The notes under the pieces: model-generated
Seen by the model: the letters and a program-made list of their open reading frames with translations, nothing else
The model's database searches: none
Told to the model about the DNA's origin: nothing
In this document: positions 17,086 to 27,010 of the stretch, piece after piece
Position numbering within the stretch: the first letter of the stretch is position 1
Layout: each line of letters opens with the position of its first letter
NCBI GenBank assembly: GCA_014240375.1
Contig: JAAZXB010000019.1
Location: 1 to 56,660 of the forward strand
Reading direction: 5' to 3'
Origin: Planctomycetota bacterium
GTDB taxonomy: Bacteria > Planctomycetota > UBA8108 > UBA1146
DNA: 56,660 bases
Position numbers and translations under genes: made by a program

Positions 17086-18978
17086 ATGAGCCGTCAGTGT
17101 CTGGAGTGTGAGAGTTTCAACGATGACGATGCCCTGCACTGCGACCAGTGCGGCAACTCTCTCGATGGACCTTCCCCGGCGACTATGGGGCTTCCTGGTG
17201 ACCGCTCGATACAGATCGCACAGATGATGGTGTTGGCCATCCTGATGGGACTTGTCTGGTGGGGGATCCAGCAGGCTCCTACCGATGTCTCGAGCGGTGA
17301 CGAAGATCGCCCGGGAACTGCGAGATCTGCCGATTCCGGAGCCGGTTCCGCTGGGACCGATGCCACCCCTGGCCCCGGCGATGATTTCCTGCTCAACGAT
17401 CAAGATCTTCCGGGAAGCCGCACCGGAGGCGCTACCGGATTGCTCTGGGGCTGGGTTCAGGTCACCGACCCGAGCGGCCGCACCCTCTCGCAACTGCCGG
17501 CGGCGGTGACCTCTGGCGGTTGGTTGGCGCTGCCTCGAGTCGCCTTGCTGGGTGCGGCTGAGGTGAGTTTTCGTGAGGGGAAGCCTGGGCAGGGTACGGT
17601 CTCCTCCGGACGCTTTCGCCGCTCCGATGATCTCTCGTTGTGGCAGCTCGACCCGATTTCAGCGGCGTCGTCATCGGCTCCGTTGGCTCGCTGGGATTCG
17701 CAACTGCCCTTGCAACTGCTCGACTCGGCCGGTCGTCAGAGCGAGTGGGAACCGGATCCGGGACTGATCCGTAACGGCGACTTCTTGCGCGGGCCCATCG
17801 ACCACCCGACAGCGGCAGTGCTGATGCAGCAGGGAGCCATCGTCGGGTGGATTCCAGGAGAGATTCTCGAGGGTGCATGGCTCTGGGTCGGTTCCGATGA
17901 GGATCAACTCACCCCAGTGGCCACACTCGATGATTTTCAGGCCGCAGAATTCGACGGCGGGCGGATCGCCGCCACCCGGCTGCTATTCGATGGGCAGATC
18001 GATGATCTGACCGCACTGCTGCGGCTCGATCAGGCGATGGGGAGAGAGGAACTTCTGCCAGCGGAGGAGATCCCCGTTCCCTATCGAAGAAATGCGATGT
18101 TCGAGGCGACCAGTGTTCGACTGTTGCGCGGGCTCGAGGCGGAAGATTGCGGATCTTACTTCGATGCGATCGGACTCGATGCCTTGCTGTGGCTCGAGGG
18201 ACCCGATCTGGTCGCCATCTGGCTCTCCCTGGCGATCCGTGACGGTGCTGTCCGTCGCCTTTCACGAGCGGTAGATGCGGGCGATCAACTGTACCGCAGC
18301 AGAGCCGATGACCCCGCCTGGCAGCGAGTATTCTCATTGTTGCCCGATCTGTTCGTGACCGGAGCCGAGTCGAGTCGAAGCAGCGGACTCGACAGCGAAG
18401 CGATCGCCTGGATCGTCTCGGGAAGGGCCCGGTTTCCCGCCGATGATGCGCTGCGATTACTCGATGCGGAACGACTGCTCGATGCCCAACAACTCGATCT
18501 GTGTGAGGAATTACTGCAACTCGAGGTGGTGCGTAGTGATCTCAAACTCGTGCGTCAGGGATTGCGATCTCGTTTGGAACGAGAACGTCGGGTCGAGGGG
18601 AGGGTGCTGATCGAGTTCCCCCCCGGTTCGCCGGTGATTGAGGCGACCGCCCTGGTCGGTGGGATTCCCGTGGTCTTCATCATCGATACCGGTGCTTCCG
18701 CGACCTCGATTCCATCATCGGCTCTCGCTGCATTGGGAATCGTCGTCGATCAGAATACTCCCCGAAGAAGGGTGCGAACCGCCAGCGATGAATTCGAGGC
18801 TCCGGTGGTCTCGCTACCGCCGCTCGATCTCGCAGGGGCGTTGGTCGAGGGGATGCAAGCGACGGTGCTCGATCTGCCAGGGCAACCCGACACCGGTTTG
18901 CTGGGACTGGATTTCCTCGGCCGATTTCGCATCGATCTCGATGTCGATCTTGGCTGGCTGATCCTGGAGCCACGCTGA
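17086..18978 (+). CDS. Membrane protein: N-terminal zinc ribbon, one TM helix, C-terminal retropepsin-like aspartic protease
   Basis: The ATG at 17086 (AGAGG upstream) gives 630 residues and was preferred to the in-frame TTG at 17068. Cys5, Cys8, Cys19 and Cys22 (CLEC ... CDQC) form a zinc ribbon. A single transmembrane helix follows at about 45-65. Residues about 100-500 are acidic and helical without a recognised domain. The last 120 residues are a clan-AA (retropepsin-like) protease half: catalytic FIIDTGAS with Asp534, later GLLGLDFLGRF, as in bacterial TIGR02281-like proteases, which dimerise to form the active site. A cytosolic metal-binding head with an extracytoplasmic protease tail is inferred. 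Substrate unknown. Confidence 0.8.
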   Translation: MSRQCLECESFNDDDALHCDQCGNSLDGPSPATMGLPGDRSIQIAQMMVLAILMGLVWWGIQQAPTDVSSGDEDRPGTARSADSGAGSAGTDATPGPGDDFLLNDQDLPGSRTGGATGLLWGWVQVTDPSGRTLSQLPAAVTSGGWLALPRVALLGAAEVSFREGKPGQGTVSSGRFRRSDDLSLWQLDPISAASSSAPLARWDSQLPLQLLDSAGRQSEWEPDPGLIRNGDFLRGPIDHPTAAVLMQQGAIVGWIPGEILEGAWLWVGSDEDQLTPVATLDDFQAAEFDGGRIAATRLLFDGQIDDLTALLRLDQAMGREELLPAEEIPVPYRRNAMFEATSVRLLRGLEAEDCGSYFDAIGLDALLWLEGPDLVAIWLSLAIRDGAVRRLSRAVDAGDQLYRSRADDPAWQRVFSLLPDLFVTGAESSRSSGLDSEAIAWIVSGRARFPADDALRLLDAERLLDAQQLDLCEELLQLEVVRSDLKLVRQGLRSRLERERRVEGRVLIEFPPGSPVIEATALVGGIPVVFIIDTGASATSIPSSALAALGIVVDQNTPRRRVRTASDEFEAPVVSLPPLDLAGALVEGMQATVLDLPGQPDTGLLGLDFLGRFRIDLDVDLGWLILEPR

Positions 18979-19056
18979 AGGCCACGCGGGCGGATTCTCT
19001 CCAGCGTGATTGGGGCCAGTGTGGGGGAATCTTGCCGCCCACTACGAGACGATGTT

Positions 19057-19104
19057 CAGTTTCAAGATCAGTTTCGAGATCAGTTCCAAGATCAGTTTCA
19101 AGAT
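19057..19104. repeat. 4 x 12-bp tandem repeat
   Basis: Four copies of CAGTTTCAAGAT (two with single changes) lie in the 232-bp gap between the convergent protease and ASPIC genes. Otherwise the gap contains no gene I can support. Confidence 0.85.
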
Positions 19105-19210
19105 CTGTGCCGTGAGGCCCGCGGTCTCTGCCGAACCTGCTGTCCACTTCACCATCCCCACCCGTTTCGTAGCCCAGCAGCTGACGAGATGAGCGTGGAG
19201 TACTTCTAGT

Positions 19211-20914
19211 TCAGCGAGATTGGCGGATCGAAGTGAATGTGCCGGCCGGGTAGGGGCCATGCTCACTGCGGGTTCCGTCGAGCCATTTCACGACGACTCG
19301 ATCGATCTGCACGGCCGTCGCCAGGCCGACGTGGATCCTCGGATCGTTGGATGAACAGTAGGAGTAACTGCGGGCCACGTGGCGATGGAGTACACGGTCA
19401 CCGCAGTGAATCTCGAGGCGAGCACCGAGTGCGGTGATGCCATCTTTATCGTGGAGGGTCAATGTTACCGAGCCGCCAGCCTTGGTGGTTTCATTGACCA
19501 GAATTTGTGCGGGACCATCATTATTGATCACCACGATGTCTACATCTCCATCGTTATCGAGGTCACCAAAGGCGCAACCTCTTCCGGTGTGTGCGATGGC
19601 GTTGGCCACCGCACCCTTCGGCATCAACTCGTGGAATCGTCCGCCACCTTGCCCCTGGAATAATTGATCCAGTTCGGCGTAGGGGTCGTTGTTTCCATCG
19701 GAGTCGCGGGTGCGAAGTACTCGCCCATTGGTCACGAACAGATCGAGGATGCTGTCATGATCAAAATCCTGGTATCCCATACCGAATCCGGTCATGTCTC
19801 GACTCACCGCAGAAAGTCCGGTCAGGATCGTGACGTCGGAGAAGACCCCACCATCATTGCGGTACCAGGTGTTCGATTCGTTGCGGATGTGTGTCATGAA
19901 CAGGTCGAGGTCGCCGTCTTCATCGACATCTGCGGCCTGAACCCCCATTCCCGCCTCGGCGGAGCCGTTGAGGTTCACCGCACAGCCGAGCGGTACCGCA
20001 ACATCTTCGAATTTCAGATCACCGAGGTTACGCCACAGCTGATTGGGAGAGCCATCGTTGGCGATGTAGGCGTCTCGCCGTCCATCCTGATCGAGGTCTG
20101 CCAGGACGACTCCAAGCCCGTTGCCGTAGACCGATTGAATCCCACACTCGGCGGAGATGTCAGTGAAGGTCCCGTCCCGGTTGTTGCGGTAGAGCAGGTC
20201 GTGAGCAGGAGCCTGGTAATTGTTAGGGGAGCAGTAATCCTCTCCGATGCCGGAACCGCACTTCAGTTCCTTGTTCGGGCTCCAGGAGATGTAGCGACTG
20301 ACAAACAGTTCCGGAAACTGGTCTCCATCGAGATCGCCAAAAGCAGCGGATGCGCAGAAGCCTGCGTTGCCGAGGCCGGAGATCGCCGTGCCATCCTCGA
20401 AGGTCCCGTCACCGGCGTTGATGTAGAGAACATCCTGGCCGAGATTGCTGACGAACAGATCGAGATCGCCATCTCGGTCGAAGTCACAACAGCTGGCTCC
20501 CATGCCGTAACCTCGGTCGCCGACTCCAGCCTGAGCCGTCACTTCGGTGAAGTGAAGATCGCCATCATTTCTGTAGAGTTGATTACCCGGGGCGTTGCTG
20601 CGGTCTCCTGCGAGTATCCCTCCCGCCTGGACGCAGTAGATGTCGAGATCCCCGTCGCCGTCAAAATCGAACAGGGCGACGCCGCCTGCGACACTTTCTG
20701 GAAGCCAGTATCGGCGCGTTGGCCCGAGAGAATGCACGAAGTCGAAACCCGATTCGGCAGTGAGGAGTCGAAACCATGGAGAACTCGCAGGTGCCGTCGC
20801 TGGCTGGCTCACCGAACTGGACCGATCGGTGCAGCCAGCAGTGATCATCAGCATCGAGGCCAGCAGAATCGAGGCCAGCAGAATCGAGGCCAGCAGAATC
20901 GACCGAGTCCTCAC
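19211..20914 (-). CDS. FG-GAP/ASPIC-UnbV (CRTAC1-like) lipoprotein
   Basis: 567 residues. The signal peptide has a core made of repeated SILLA pentapeptides and lipobox ITAG-C (Cys28). The body is a beta-propeller of FG-GAP/VCBS repeats with calcium loops such as DFDGDGDLD, DLDGDQFPE, DVDEDGDLD and DLDNDGDVD. The last 80 residues are an ASPIC/UnbV domain ending in VKWLDGTRSEHGPYPAG. Such proteins are abundant in planctomycetes and usually sit beside TPR lipoproteins, as here; their role is not settled (extracellular binding or polymer handling). The start overlaps the stop of the TPR gene by 4 nt. Confidence 0.88.
   Translation of the reverse strand: MRTRSILLASILLASILLASMLMITAGCTDRSSSVSQPATAPASSPWFRLLTAESGFDFVHSLGPTRRYWLPESVAGGVALFDFDGDGDLDIYCVQAGGILAGDRSNAPGNQLYRNDGDLHFTEVTAQAGVGDRGYGMGASCCDFDRDGDLDLFVSNLGQDVLYINAGDGTFEDGTAISGLGNAGFCASAAFGDLDGDQFPELFVSRYISWSPNKELKCGSGIGEDYCSPNNYQAPAHDLLYRNNRDGTFTDISAECGIQSVYGNGLGVVLADLDQDGRRDAYIANDGSPNQLWRNLGDLKFEDVAVPLGCAVNLNGSAEAGMGVQAADVDEDGDLDLFMTHIRNESNTWYRNDGGVFSDVTILTGLSAVSRDMTGFGMGYQDFDHDSILDLFVTNGRVLRTRDSDGNNDPYAELDQLFQGQGGGRFHELMPKGAVANAIAHTGRGCAFGDLDNDGDVDIVVINNDGPAQILVNETTKAGGSVTLTLHDKDGITALGARLEIHCGDRVLHRHVARSYSYCSSNDPRIHVGLATAVQIDRVVVKWLDGTRSEHGPYPAGTFTSIRQSR
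20856..20900. repeat. 3 x 15-bp tandem repeat inside a signal peptide
   Basis: Three exact copies of GAGGCCAGCAGAATC. On the minus strand they encode the repeated hydrophobic pentapeptide of the ASPIC lipoprotein signal sequence. Confidence 0.9.
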
Positions 20915-22335
20915 CGATCTCCTCCGCCACTCCTGCGAGCTTTGCGCAGTGCGTCATGAGCCTTGATCAGTTGTGGGTGTTGCCCGACCTGCTTGAAAAG
21001 TCCCTTGAGACGTTGATCCGCCTCATCGAATTGGTTCGATCGAATCAGCGTGAAGATGAGATTGACCTGCACGGGGAGGTGATTCGGATTCAGCAGTTCC
21101 GCGGCTCGAAGGTGCTTGCTTGCAGTATCCAGGACCCGGCTGGCGAGAGCCGCTTCTCCTGCAGCGGCATGGCACTGAAAATCGTCAGGCTGAAAACTCA
21201 GGCTCTTCTCGAAGGCTACGATCGCCTGGGGAAACTTTCGCTGCCGAATCAAACTCAATCCCAGCAGCTTGTAGGCGATTGGATTTTCGGAGTCGATCTC
21301 GACTGCTCTGGTGGCATGGAGTTCTGCGATGATAGGCTCTTCGAGTGCCAGATGAAGTTCGGATAGATTGATGCGGGTGGGGAAGTAATCGGAGTCGATC
21401 TTTAACGCGGCATCCAGCCGAGTCCTCGCCTCTTGAATCCTGTTCATCGTTCGTAGAGCCAGGGCCAGATTGTTGAGGGCGTCCTTGTCGTCTGGACTCA
21501 CTGTGAGCACCTTGTGCAACGTGATCTCTGCCTGGGGTGCGAATCCAGCTTCGATCAGATCTGCGGCATGATTGATCAACATCTGTGGAGCTGCGTAATA
21601 GCCGCTGAAGCGGCGGCGTCCCTCGTCGGGGTAACTGAGCCTGCTGGCGTTGAGCCCTGCCTTCAGGTCTCTTGCAGCCCGTTCATCCTGACCGAGAGCG
21701 CGGTAGGCCTGCCCCCTCGCGTTGAACACGGCAGGGTGGCCAGGCGCTTGCTGTAGAGCCTTGCTGGCGAGATCGAGAGCTTTCTGCGGGTGGCCCGAAA
21801 TCAACTCCAGTTCGGAAAGTGCAATCAAGGTCGCGGGGACCGCAGGCGCCAGTACTAACGATTCGGCGAATGCACTGCGGGCACCATCGAGATCCCCCGC
21901 ATCGAATCGAGCCAGACCTAGGATGTGCAGAAACGATGGCTCATCGGAAAAGCGTGAGGCCAGCGACTCGAGCCGAGCCAACTCTCCAGCAGAGTTTCCC
22001 ACCGAGTTTCGGGCCCTGTAAAGGTGCAGGGTCCACAGCGCACTGGCCGGATCGAGAGCCACTGCCGCCTCGAAGGCACGCGCTGCCGGTTCCCACATCT
22101 GATTGGCCTCGTACATCAGGCCAAGAGAGCCGTGATGCTCTGCATTGCCAGGGTCAGATTCGATCAACTGGATCTGTGGAGTGATCAGTTCTTCCACCAG
22201 TACATCGACATCTCCGGTGGGTAGTGCCGCTGGAAAGGTCAATGAGGGGCCGCAGCCACAGAGCCACAGCAGGACCAGAAGTAGAACCCCGGGAAGCCAG
22301 GTACCAGTCAGAGTTTTTCCGAGGATATGCCTCAT
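20911..22335 (-). CDS. TPR-repeat lipoprotein
   Basis: The start is the ATG at 22335, opening a lipoprotein signal peptide (LLLVLLWLCG-C, Cys28); upstream in-frame ATG 22383 would bury this signal. The protein is 474 residues with about nine tetratricopeptide repeats, recognisable by spaced G/A/P positions (for example NAEHHGSLGLMYEANQMW and NPIAYKLLGLSLIRQRKF). It is an envelope scaffold likely to act with the ASPIC protein translated by coupling from the same message. No enzymatic motif. Confidence 0.87.
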   Translation of the reverse strand: MRHILGKTLTGTWLPGVLLLVLLWLCGCGPSLTFPAALPTGDVDVLVEELITPQIQLIESDPGNAEHHGSLGLMYEANQMWEPAARAFEAAVALDPASALWTLHLYRARNSVGNSAGELARLESLASRFSDEPSFLHILGLARFDAGDLDGARSAFAESLVLAPAVPATLIALSELELISGHPQKALDLASKALQQAPGHPAVFNARGQAYRALGQDERAARDLKAGLNASRLSYPDEGRRRFSGYYAAPQMLINHAADLIEAGFAPQAEITLHKVLTVSPDDKDALNNLALALRTMNRIQEARTRLDAALKIDSDYFPTRINLSELHLALEEPIIAELHATRAVEIDSENPIAYKLLGLSLIRQRKFPQAIVAFEKSLSFQPDDFQCHAAAGEAALASRVLDTASKHLRAAELLNPNHLPVQVNLIFTLIRSNQFDEADQRLKGLFKQVGQHPQLIKAHDALRKARRSGGGDR

Positions 22336-22474
22336 CCGATGATCCTGTCCGCGGGGTGGGGGGACACCACTCCTTCGGCCCAACTATAGTGGAAATCGAT
22401 CTACATGGGGAGAATTGCTTGGCTGCAGAGGATCGCCGGTCCCCTTGCCGGGTCCAACGGGTCACCGAATCACC

Positions 22475-22515
22475 AAAAAAAAAGTACCCGGGAGAGTTTG
22501 AACTCTCCCGGGTAC
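22475..22515 (-). terminator. Intrinsic terminator of the large dockerin gene
   Basis: A perfect 13-bp stem (GTACCCGGGAGAG / CTCTCCCGGGTAC) with a 6-nt loop is followed on the minus strand by nine T residues. It lies 59 bp beyond the stop at 22574. One of the clearest terminators in the window. Confidence 0.93.
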
Positions 22516-22573
22516 CGCGGGTCACCATGGTCCGGCCCCCTTCGGAGGCCGCCCCTTGTATGGATCCCCTCGA

Positions 22574-25500
22574 CTACAGATCGCAGTTCGGGTTGGACGG
22601 CAGTACTGGAATGTCCGATCCCGTAACGAAGAAGTAGTAAAGAGCATAGACCACGTCTCCGAGGTCGACGTATTCGTCGCCGTTCAGATCCGCCACCTGG
22701 TAGCAGTTGTAACTGCCGCCACCGTAGAGGTAGGTGAGAACGGTGACCACATCCGCCGCATCGGAGTTGAGGTCATTGTTGGCGTCACCGATCAGCAGGA
22801 TCGTCAACGTGTCGCCGGAAAGCGTGTTGCTGCCGACAATGTTGTTGACCGTCACTGAAGGCGTGGCCAGGAAGCCAGCCGCACCCGGTACCAGAGCGAT
22901 CTGGTAGACGTGCGGAAGCGAACTGCCGAGGGCAGCAGTTTCGGTCGGTGAACCGTCACCCCAGTCGACCGTGATGGTCGCCGTGGCATCTCCACCGTCA
23001 TCGGAGGAGTCGGTCAGGGTCACCGGACGGAAGTTGATGCTGAACTCGGAGTAGCCGCTGAGTACGAAGCTCGCCGTCGGGTCGATGGCATCTGGAGTAT
23101 TCGTGATGGTCATGTTGGTGACACCTTGGGCGCCGTTGTATCCATCGATACGAATCAGGTACTCGGTACCGTTAGTGGCGGCAAACTCGAGGTCGGAGTA
23201 GTAGGCCTGGCAATCGATCAGGCCAGTTGTGGCATCACCGTTACAGGCGATCTGCTCTGCAACCGTGAGGGCAGCACAGTCTCCCAGGTGGACCGAAGCG
23301 TCGGTGTCGAAACCATCAATGTCACAGGTGTGAACATTGACCGTGCCATCGACAGTCGCCGTGTAGCTGAACCACATGTCATGACCACCTTGCGTCATGA
23401 AGGTACCGTCGCACATGAGATCGTCGATTACCGTACCACTGTTGGTAGCGAGGGTGTTGTCCACCACGGTGACTCCATCGGTCACGACGATGGCGTCACA
23501 TGGGTTGTCGCCAACCGGGGAGAAACTCAATTCCATGTTGGTCTCACCCTGATCACCGGCACTCCAGCCTCCATTACGGAAGTAGTAGGTGGTCCCGCTG
23601 GTCACCGCAGCCGAGTACTCGGAGTACCAAGGCTGACAGGCTCCACCGTTACCGTCTCCGGTGCCAGCGTCACCACTACAGGCGATCTGGGTCAGAGCTC
23701 CACAGGCACCCACACTGAGGCTGCTGTCGGTGTCGAAACCTCCGGTGTCGCAGGTGCTCACCGTCAAGGTTCCGTCCGCTGTCGCAGTCCAGGTGTGCCA
23801 GACATCCGCGGCCATGGCACCACCGGCGCAAGCTGCTGCGTCCCAGGGGTCTGCACTATCCGTGGCACTGACGTTGTAGACCGAGTTGGAGCCGAGCGCT
23901 GCAGCGAAGGCTGTGTCGCACTCGTCATTGTCAGGCGGTGCAAGACAACTGTTGGCGGCACCCGGGGTATCGGTTCCTGCGGCCGGGTCGAAGTCCGCGA
24001 CGCTCCATTCGGCGTTGCAGATCTCCACGTGGCCCGGGACGAAGTTTCCGTCGGGTCCAACCGTGGTGGCACTGTAGACCAGTTCGCCGCCGCTGGTGTT
24101 GCCAGTGCCTGGATCGATTTCGTTCTCCAGCAGGGCGACACTGTCGACCACTTCGGACCACGGTTCGACGTCAAGAGTGCCGTCGTCATCGGTGTCGAGG
24201 TCATCGCCACTGGCTCCGCTGAAGTCCCGGACCAGCAGGTGAGTGACGTTATCACTGTTTTCGAAGCCGAGAGAAGTGACCATATCCGGGGCAGCGAGCG
24301 TCATTGAAGCCTCACCGGCGACCCAGAATCCACTTCCACCCATCGCTTGACCAGTCAGGTCAGTGACCGATTCGATGGTTCCACTGCCACCGGCGCCGTC
24401 ACCGATGACGATGTAACTGAGTCCATCGAGGGACTGGGCAAATCCAGACAACTCGAAGTACTCATCGACGTCACCGCCGGGTTGGTCGATACGAATTTCA
24501 CTCAGCGCCGGAGGCGGAGGAGTACTGGTGATGGTGAGGGTTCCCGCACCTTGATCCGCAGCACCCCAGCCACCGACTCGGATGAGGATCGTCTCACCGG
24601 CGAGCACTGTGCCGATCTCGATGCGCGAGTCGTATGCCTGACAACCGCTGGTGGCGTCGGTGTTGCCGTCACCGTCACAGGCAATCAGGTTCAAACTACC
24701 GCACCCGCCGGCGTAGCCGGAAAGGTCGGTGTCGAAATTGTTGCCAGTGGTGTCACAGGTATCAATCACAACGTCACCGGAGACGGAGGCGGTGTAACTG
24801 AACCATCCGTCACTGGCGTTGGCGCCAAAGGAACTGGTGCAGATGCCGCTACTTGCGGGATCGGCCTCGGCACTATCGGTGAAGCCGGTGGTGTCGAAGG
24901 CGTTGGAACCTTCAGTCACGGCGATGGCAGACGAACACTCGTCGCCAGCGATCGGACATGGACCGGTGCCCTGGTCATCGATTCCAAGATCGATGATGAA
25001 CATCGACTGCGGGAAACCGATGGCATAAGGCGGAGTGAAGTCCGGCAATCCACAGGGAGCAGAAGCCAGATAGCAGTCAGCGGTCTCGGCGAGAGCGACG
25101 CCTGGGCGGAACACATCCGCACCTCCGGCGTAGTGAATCGCCACGACCACGGTCTGGCAGCCTTGCAGTGCCACCGGTGTCGCCAGGGTATGGGTCTGGT
25201 AGGTACCCGCCATGGCATCCATCACGGTGAAACTCTCACTGCTCAGCAGGGTGCAGTCTGCGAAGTTCGCAACGCCACCGCTGGAGTCGAGGTAAATCTC
25301 AAGATCAATCGACTGACCTGCAGCGGGATCCGCAGCCACAGCGGTCTGGATTCCGAAGGAGACGCTGGTCACGCGCATGCCGTTGGGGCAGTTGAGACTG
25401 GTGGAGTCGTAACTGCGCGCCCAGTAGTTCTCGAGGTTGGGGCACCAGACGGAGCCACCCGCTTCGGGGACAGTCTGTGGGGTTTGCGAGAGAGCCGTTG

Positions 25501-27010
25501 GACAGCCAATGCAAGAGGCATCGGTGTCGCAATCGGGATCGTCGCAGTCGAACAGGCCGTCTCCGTCGTTATCGATGCTGTCGGTGCAGTTTCCTGCTTC
25601 AAGACAAGCCGGTGCCGCGACGCAATCGGAATCTGCACAGTCTGCATCTCCGTCGCCGTCCTCGTCACCCGGGGTGTTGCAATCTTCTGCAGCAAGCGGG
25701 GTGAAGGTGATGTTGCAGGTACCGGGGCCATTCTCGCCAGCGCTATAGCCACCGATGTTGATGTAGTAGGTGACTCCTCCGGTGACGAGAATCCCGGTCA
25801 GGGCAGAACTATACGTCTGGCAACCAGCGGCACCACCGTCACCGTCACAGGCGACCAGGATCGGGGCGCTACAATCGCCCTCGTAGACCGCAAGATCGGT
25901 GTCGTGACTGTTTGGATCACAGGTATTGATGTCGACCAGGCCATCCGCTGCGGGAGTGTAGGTGTACCAACCGTCGGCGGCATTTCCACCGTAGAAGTTG
26001 GAGCAACCAGTCGGAGCGGTGCCGGTTCCGGGGAATCCGGTGGTATCGAAGGCGTTGGCACCTTCGACCATCGCCACGGCATTTGCGCATGCATTTGGAG
26101 GACAGCCGCCGGGGGTAATGGTCAAAGTACCAGGACCCTCTTCGCCTGCACCCCAGCCACCGACTCGGATCAGGTAAGTCGTTCCAGCGGTGACCGGTAC
26201 ATCGGTGAGTTTGGAGTCGAAACCCTGACAACCAGTAGCGTCACCACTGTCGCCGTCACAGGCGAGCAGGTTGAGAGCACCGCAGCCACCATCGTACATG
26301 GCGAGGTCGGTATCGAAACTGGCTCCATCGCAGGTCTCGACGGTCACGCTGCATGTATTCGGGCCAGCGGTCCAGGAGTACCAGCCGTCGGCTGCGTTAG
26401 CGCCATAAGAGTTGGTACAACCGGTCGGATTCGGCTCGGCACTGGCGGTGTAGCCGGTGGTGTCAATAGCGTTGGCGCCATCGACGACCATAGCCGCACC
26501 AGCGCAATCATCAGGAGTAGGACAGGCGGTGGGAGTAATGGTCAAAGTACCAGGACCCTCTTCGCCTGCACCCCAGCCACCGACTCGCATCAGGTAAGTC
26601 GTTCCAGCGGTGACCGGTACATCGGTGAGTTTGGAGTCGAAACCCTGACAACCAGTAGCGTCACCACTGTCGCCGTCACAGGCGAGCAGGTTGAGAGCAC
26701 CGCAGCCACCATCGTACATGGCGAGGTCGGTATCGAAACTGGCTCCATCGCAGGTCTCGACGGTCACGCTGCATGTATTCGGGCCAGCGGTCCAGGAGTA
26801 CCAGCCGTCGGCTGCGTTAGCGCCATAAGAGTTGGTACAACCGGTCGGATTCGGCTCGGCACTGGAGGTGTAGCCGGTGGTGTCGATCGCATTGGCGCCA
26901 TCGGCGACTGGACTTGCGGTCGCACATTCGTCATCCGCATACACTACAGGACTTGCGATGACGAGCGCAGCGATTGCGGCGACGGTCATACAGAAACGAG
27001 AAACACTCAT
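22574..27010 (-). CDS. Very large secreted PPC/lamin-tail/PKD/dockerin protein
   Basis: The ATG at 27010 follows AAGGAAGG and opens a Sec signal peptide (cleavage near VVYA). 1478 residues. Domain order: three pre-peptidase C-terminal-like (PPC-like) Cys-rich modules of about 140 residues, the first two almost identical; two Asp/Cys-rich calcium-type motifs (DEDGDGDADC, DNDGDGLFDC); an unassigned module (about 515-700); a fourth PPC-like module; a lamin-tail-like domain (LSEIRIDQPGGDVDEYFEL); two further PPC-like modules; a PKD-like module (VDWGDGSPTE); and a C-terminal dockerin (about 1400-1478) with DANNDLNSDAAD and DLNGDEYVDLGD loops. No catalytic residues were seen, so it looks structural or adhesive. 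It ends at a strong terminator. Confidence 0.88.
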   Translation of the reverse strand: MSVSRFCMTVAAIAALVIASPVVYADDECATASPVADGANAIDTTGYTSSAEPNPTGCTNSYGANAADGWYSWTAGPNTCSVTVETCDGASFDTDLAMYDGGCGALNLLACDGDSGDATGCQGFDSKLTDVPVTAGTTYLMRVGGWGAGEEGPGTLTITPTACPTPDDCAGAAMVVDGANAIDTTGYTASAEPNPTGCTNSYGANAADGWYSWTAGPNTCSVTVETCDGASFDTDLAMYDGGCGALNLLACDGDSGDATGCQGFDSKLTDVPVTAGTTYLIRVGGWGAGEEGPGTLTITPGGCPPNACANAVAMVEGANAFDTTGFPGTGTAPTGCSNFYGGNAADGWYTYTPAADGLVDINTCDPNSHDTDLAVYEGDCSAPILVACDGDGGAAGCQTYSSALTGILVTGGVTYYINIGGYSAGENGPGTCNITFTPLAAEDCNTPGDEDGDGDADCADSDCVAAPACLEAGNCTDSIDNDGDGLFDCDDPDCDTDASCIGCPTALSQTPQTVPEAGGSVWCPNLENYWARSYDSTSLNCPNGMRVTSVSFGIQTAVAADPAAGQSIDLEIYLDSSGGVANFADCTLLSSESFTVMDAMAGTYQTHTLATPVALQGCQTVVVAIHYAGGADVFRPGVALAETADCYLASAPCGLPDFTPPYAIGFPQSMFIIDLGIDDQGTGPCPIAGDECSSAIAVTEGSNAFDTTGFTDSAEADPASSGICTSSFGANASDGWFSYTASVSGDVVIDTCDTTGNNFDTDLSGYAGGCGSLNLIACDGDGNTDATSGCQAYDSRIEIGTVLAGETILIRVGGWGAADQGAGTLTITSTPPPPALSEIRIDQPGGDVDEYFELSGFAQSLDGLSYIVIGDGAGGSGTIESVTDLTGQAMGGSGFWVAGEASMTLAAPDMVTSLGFENSDNVTHLLVRDFSGASGDDLDTDDDGTLDVEPWSEVVDSVALLENEIDPGTGNTSGGELVYSATTVGPDGNFVPGHVEICNAEWSVADFDPAAGTDTPGAANSCLAPPDNDECDTAFAAALGSNSVYNVSATDSADPWDAAACAGGAMAADVWHTWTATADGTLTVSTCDTGGFDTDSSLSVGACGALTQIACSGDAGTGDGNGGACQPWYSEYSAAVTSGTTYYFRNGGWSAGDQGETNMELSFSPVGDNPCDAIVVTDGVTVVDNTLATNSGTVIDDLMCDGTFMTQGGHDMWFSYTATVDGTVNVHTCDIDGFDTDASVHLGDCAALTVAEQIACNGDATTGLIDCQAYYSDLEFAATNGTEYLIRIDGYNGAQGVTNMTITNTPDAIDPTASFVLSGYSEFSINFRPVTLTDSSDDGGDATATITVDWGDGSPTETAALGSSLPHVYQIALVPGAAGFLATPSVTVNNIVGSNTLSGDTLTILLIGDANNDLNSDAADVVTVLTYLYGGGSYNCYQVADLNGDEYVDLGDVVYALYYFFVTGSDIPVLPSNPNCDL
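26115..26884. repeat. Near-identical direct repeat of about 350 bp, 420-bp period
   Basis: 26115-26464 and 26535-26884 match with only two mismatches that I can find (26168/26588 and 26446/26866). The offset of 420 bp is 140 codons, so the duplication is in frame and copies one whole PPC-like module. The lack of synonymous drift points to recent duplication or ongoing conversion. Confidence 0.92.

Noticed and set aside
19006..19209. Small plus-strand frame with DQFQ repeats
   Set aside because: It is only a translation of the 12-bp tandem repeat, with no ribosome-binding site.
19664..20959. 431-codon plus-strand frame opposite the ASPIC gene
   Set aside because: The minus strand has FG-GAP calcium loops and a lipobox; no feature supports the plus frame.
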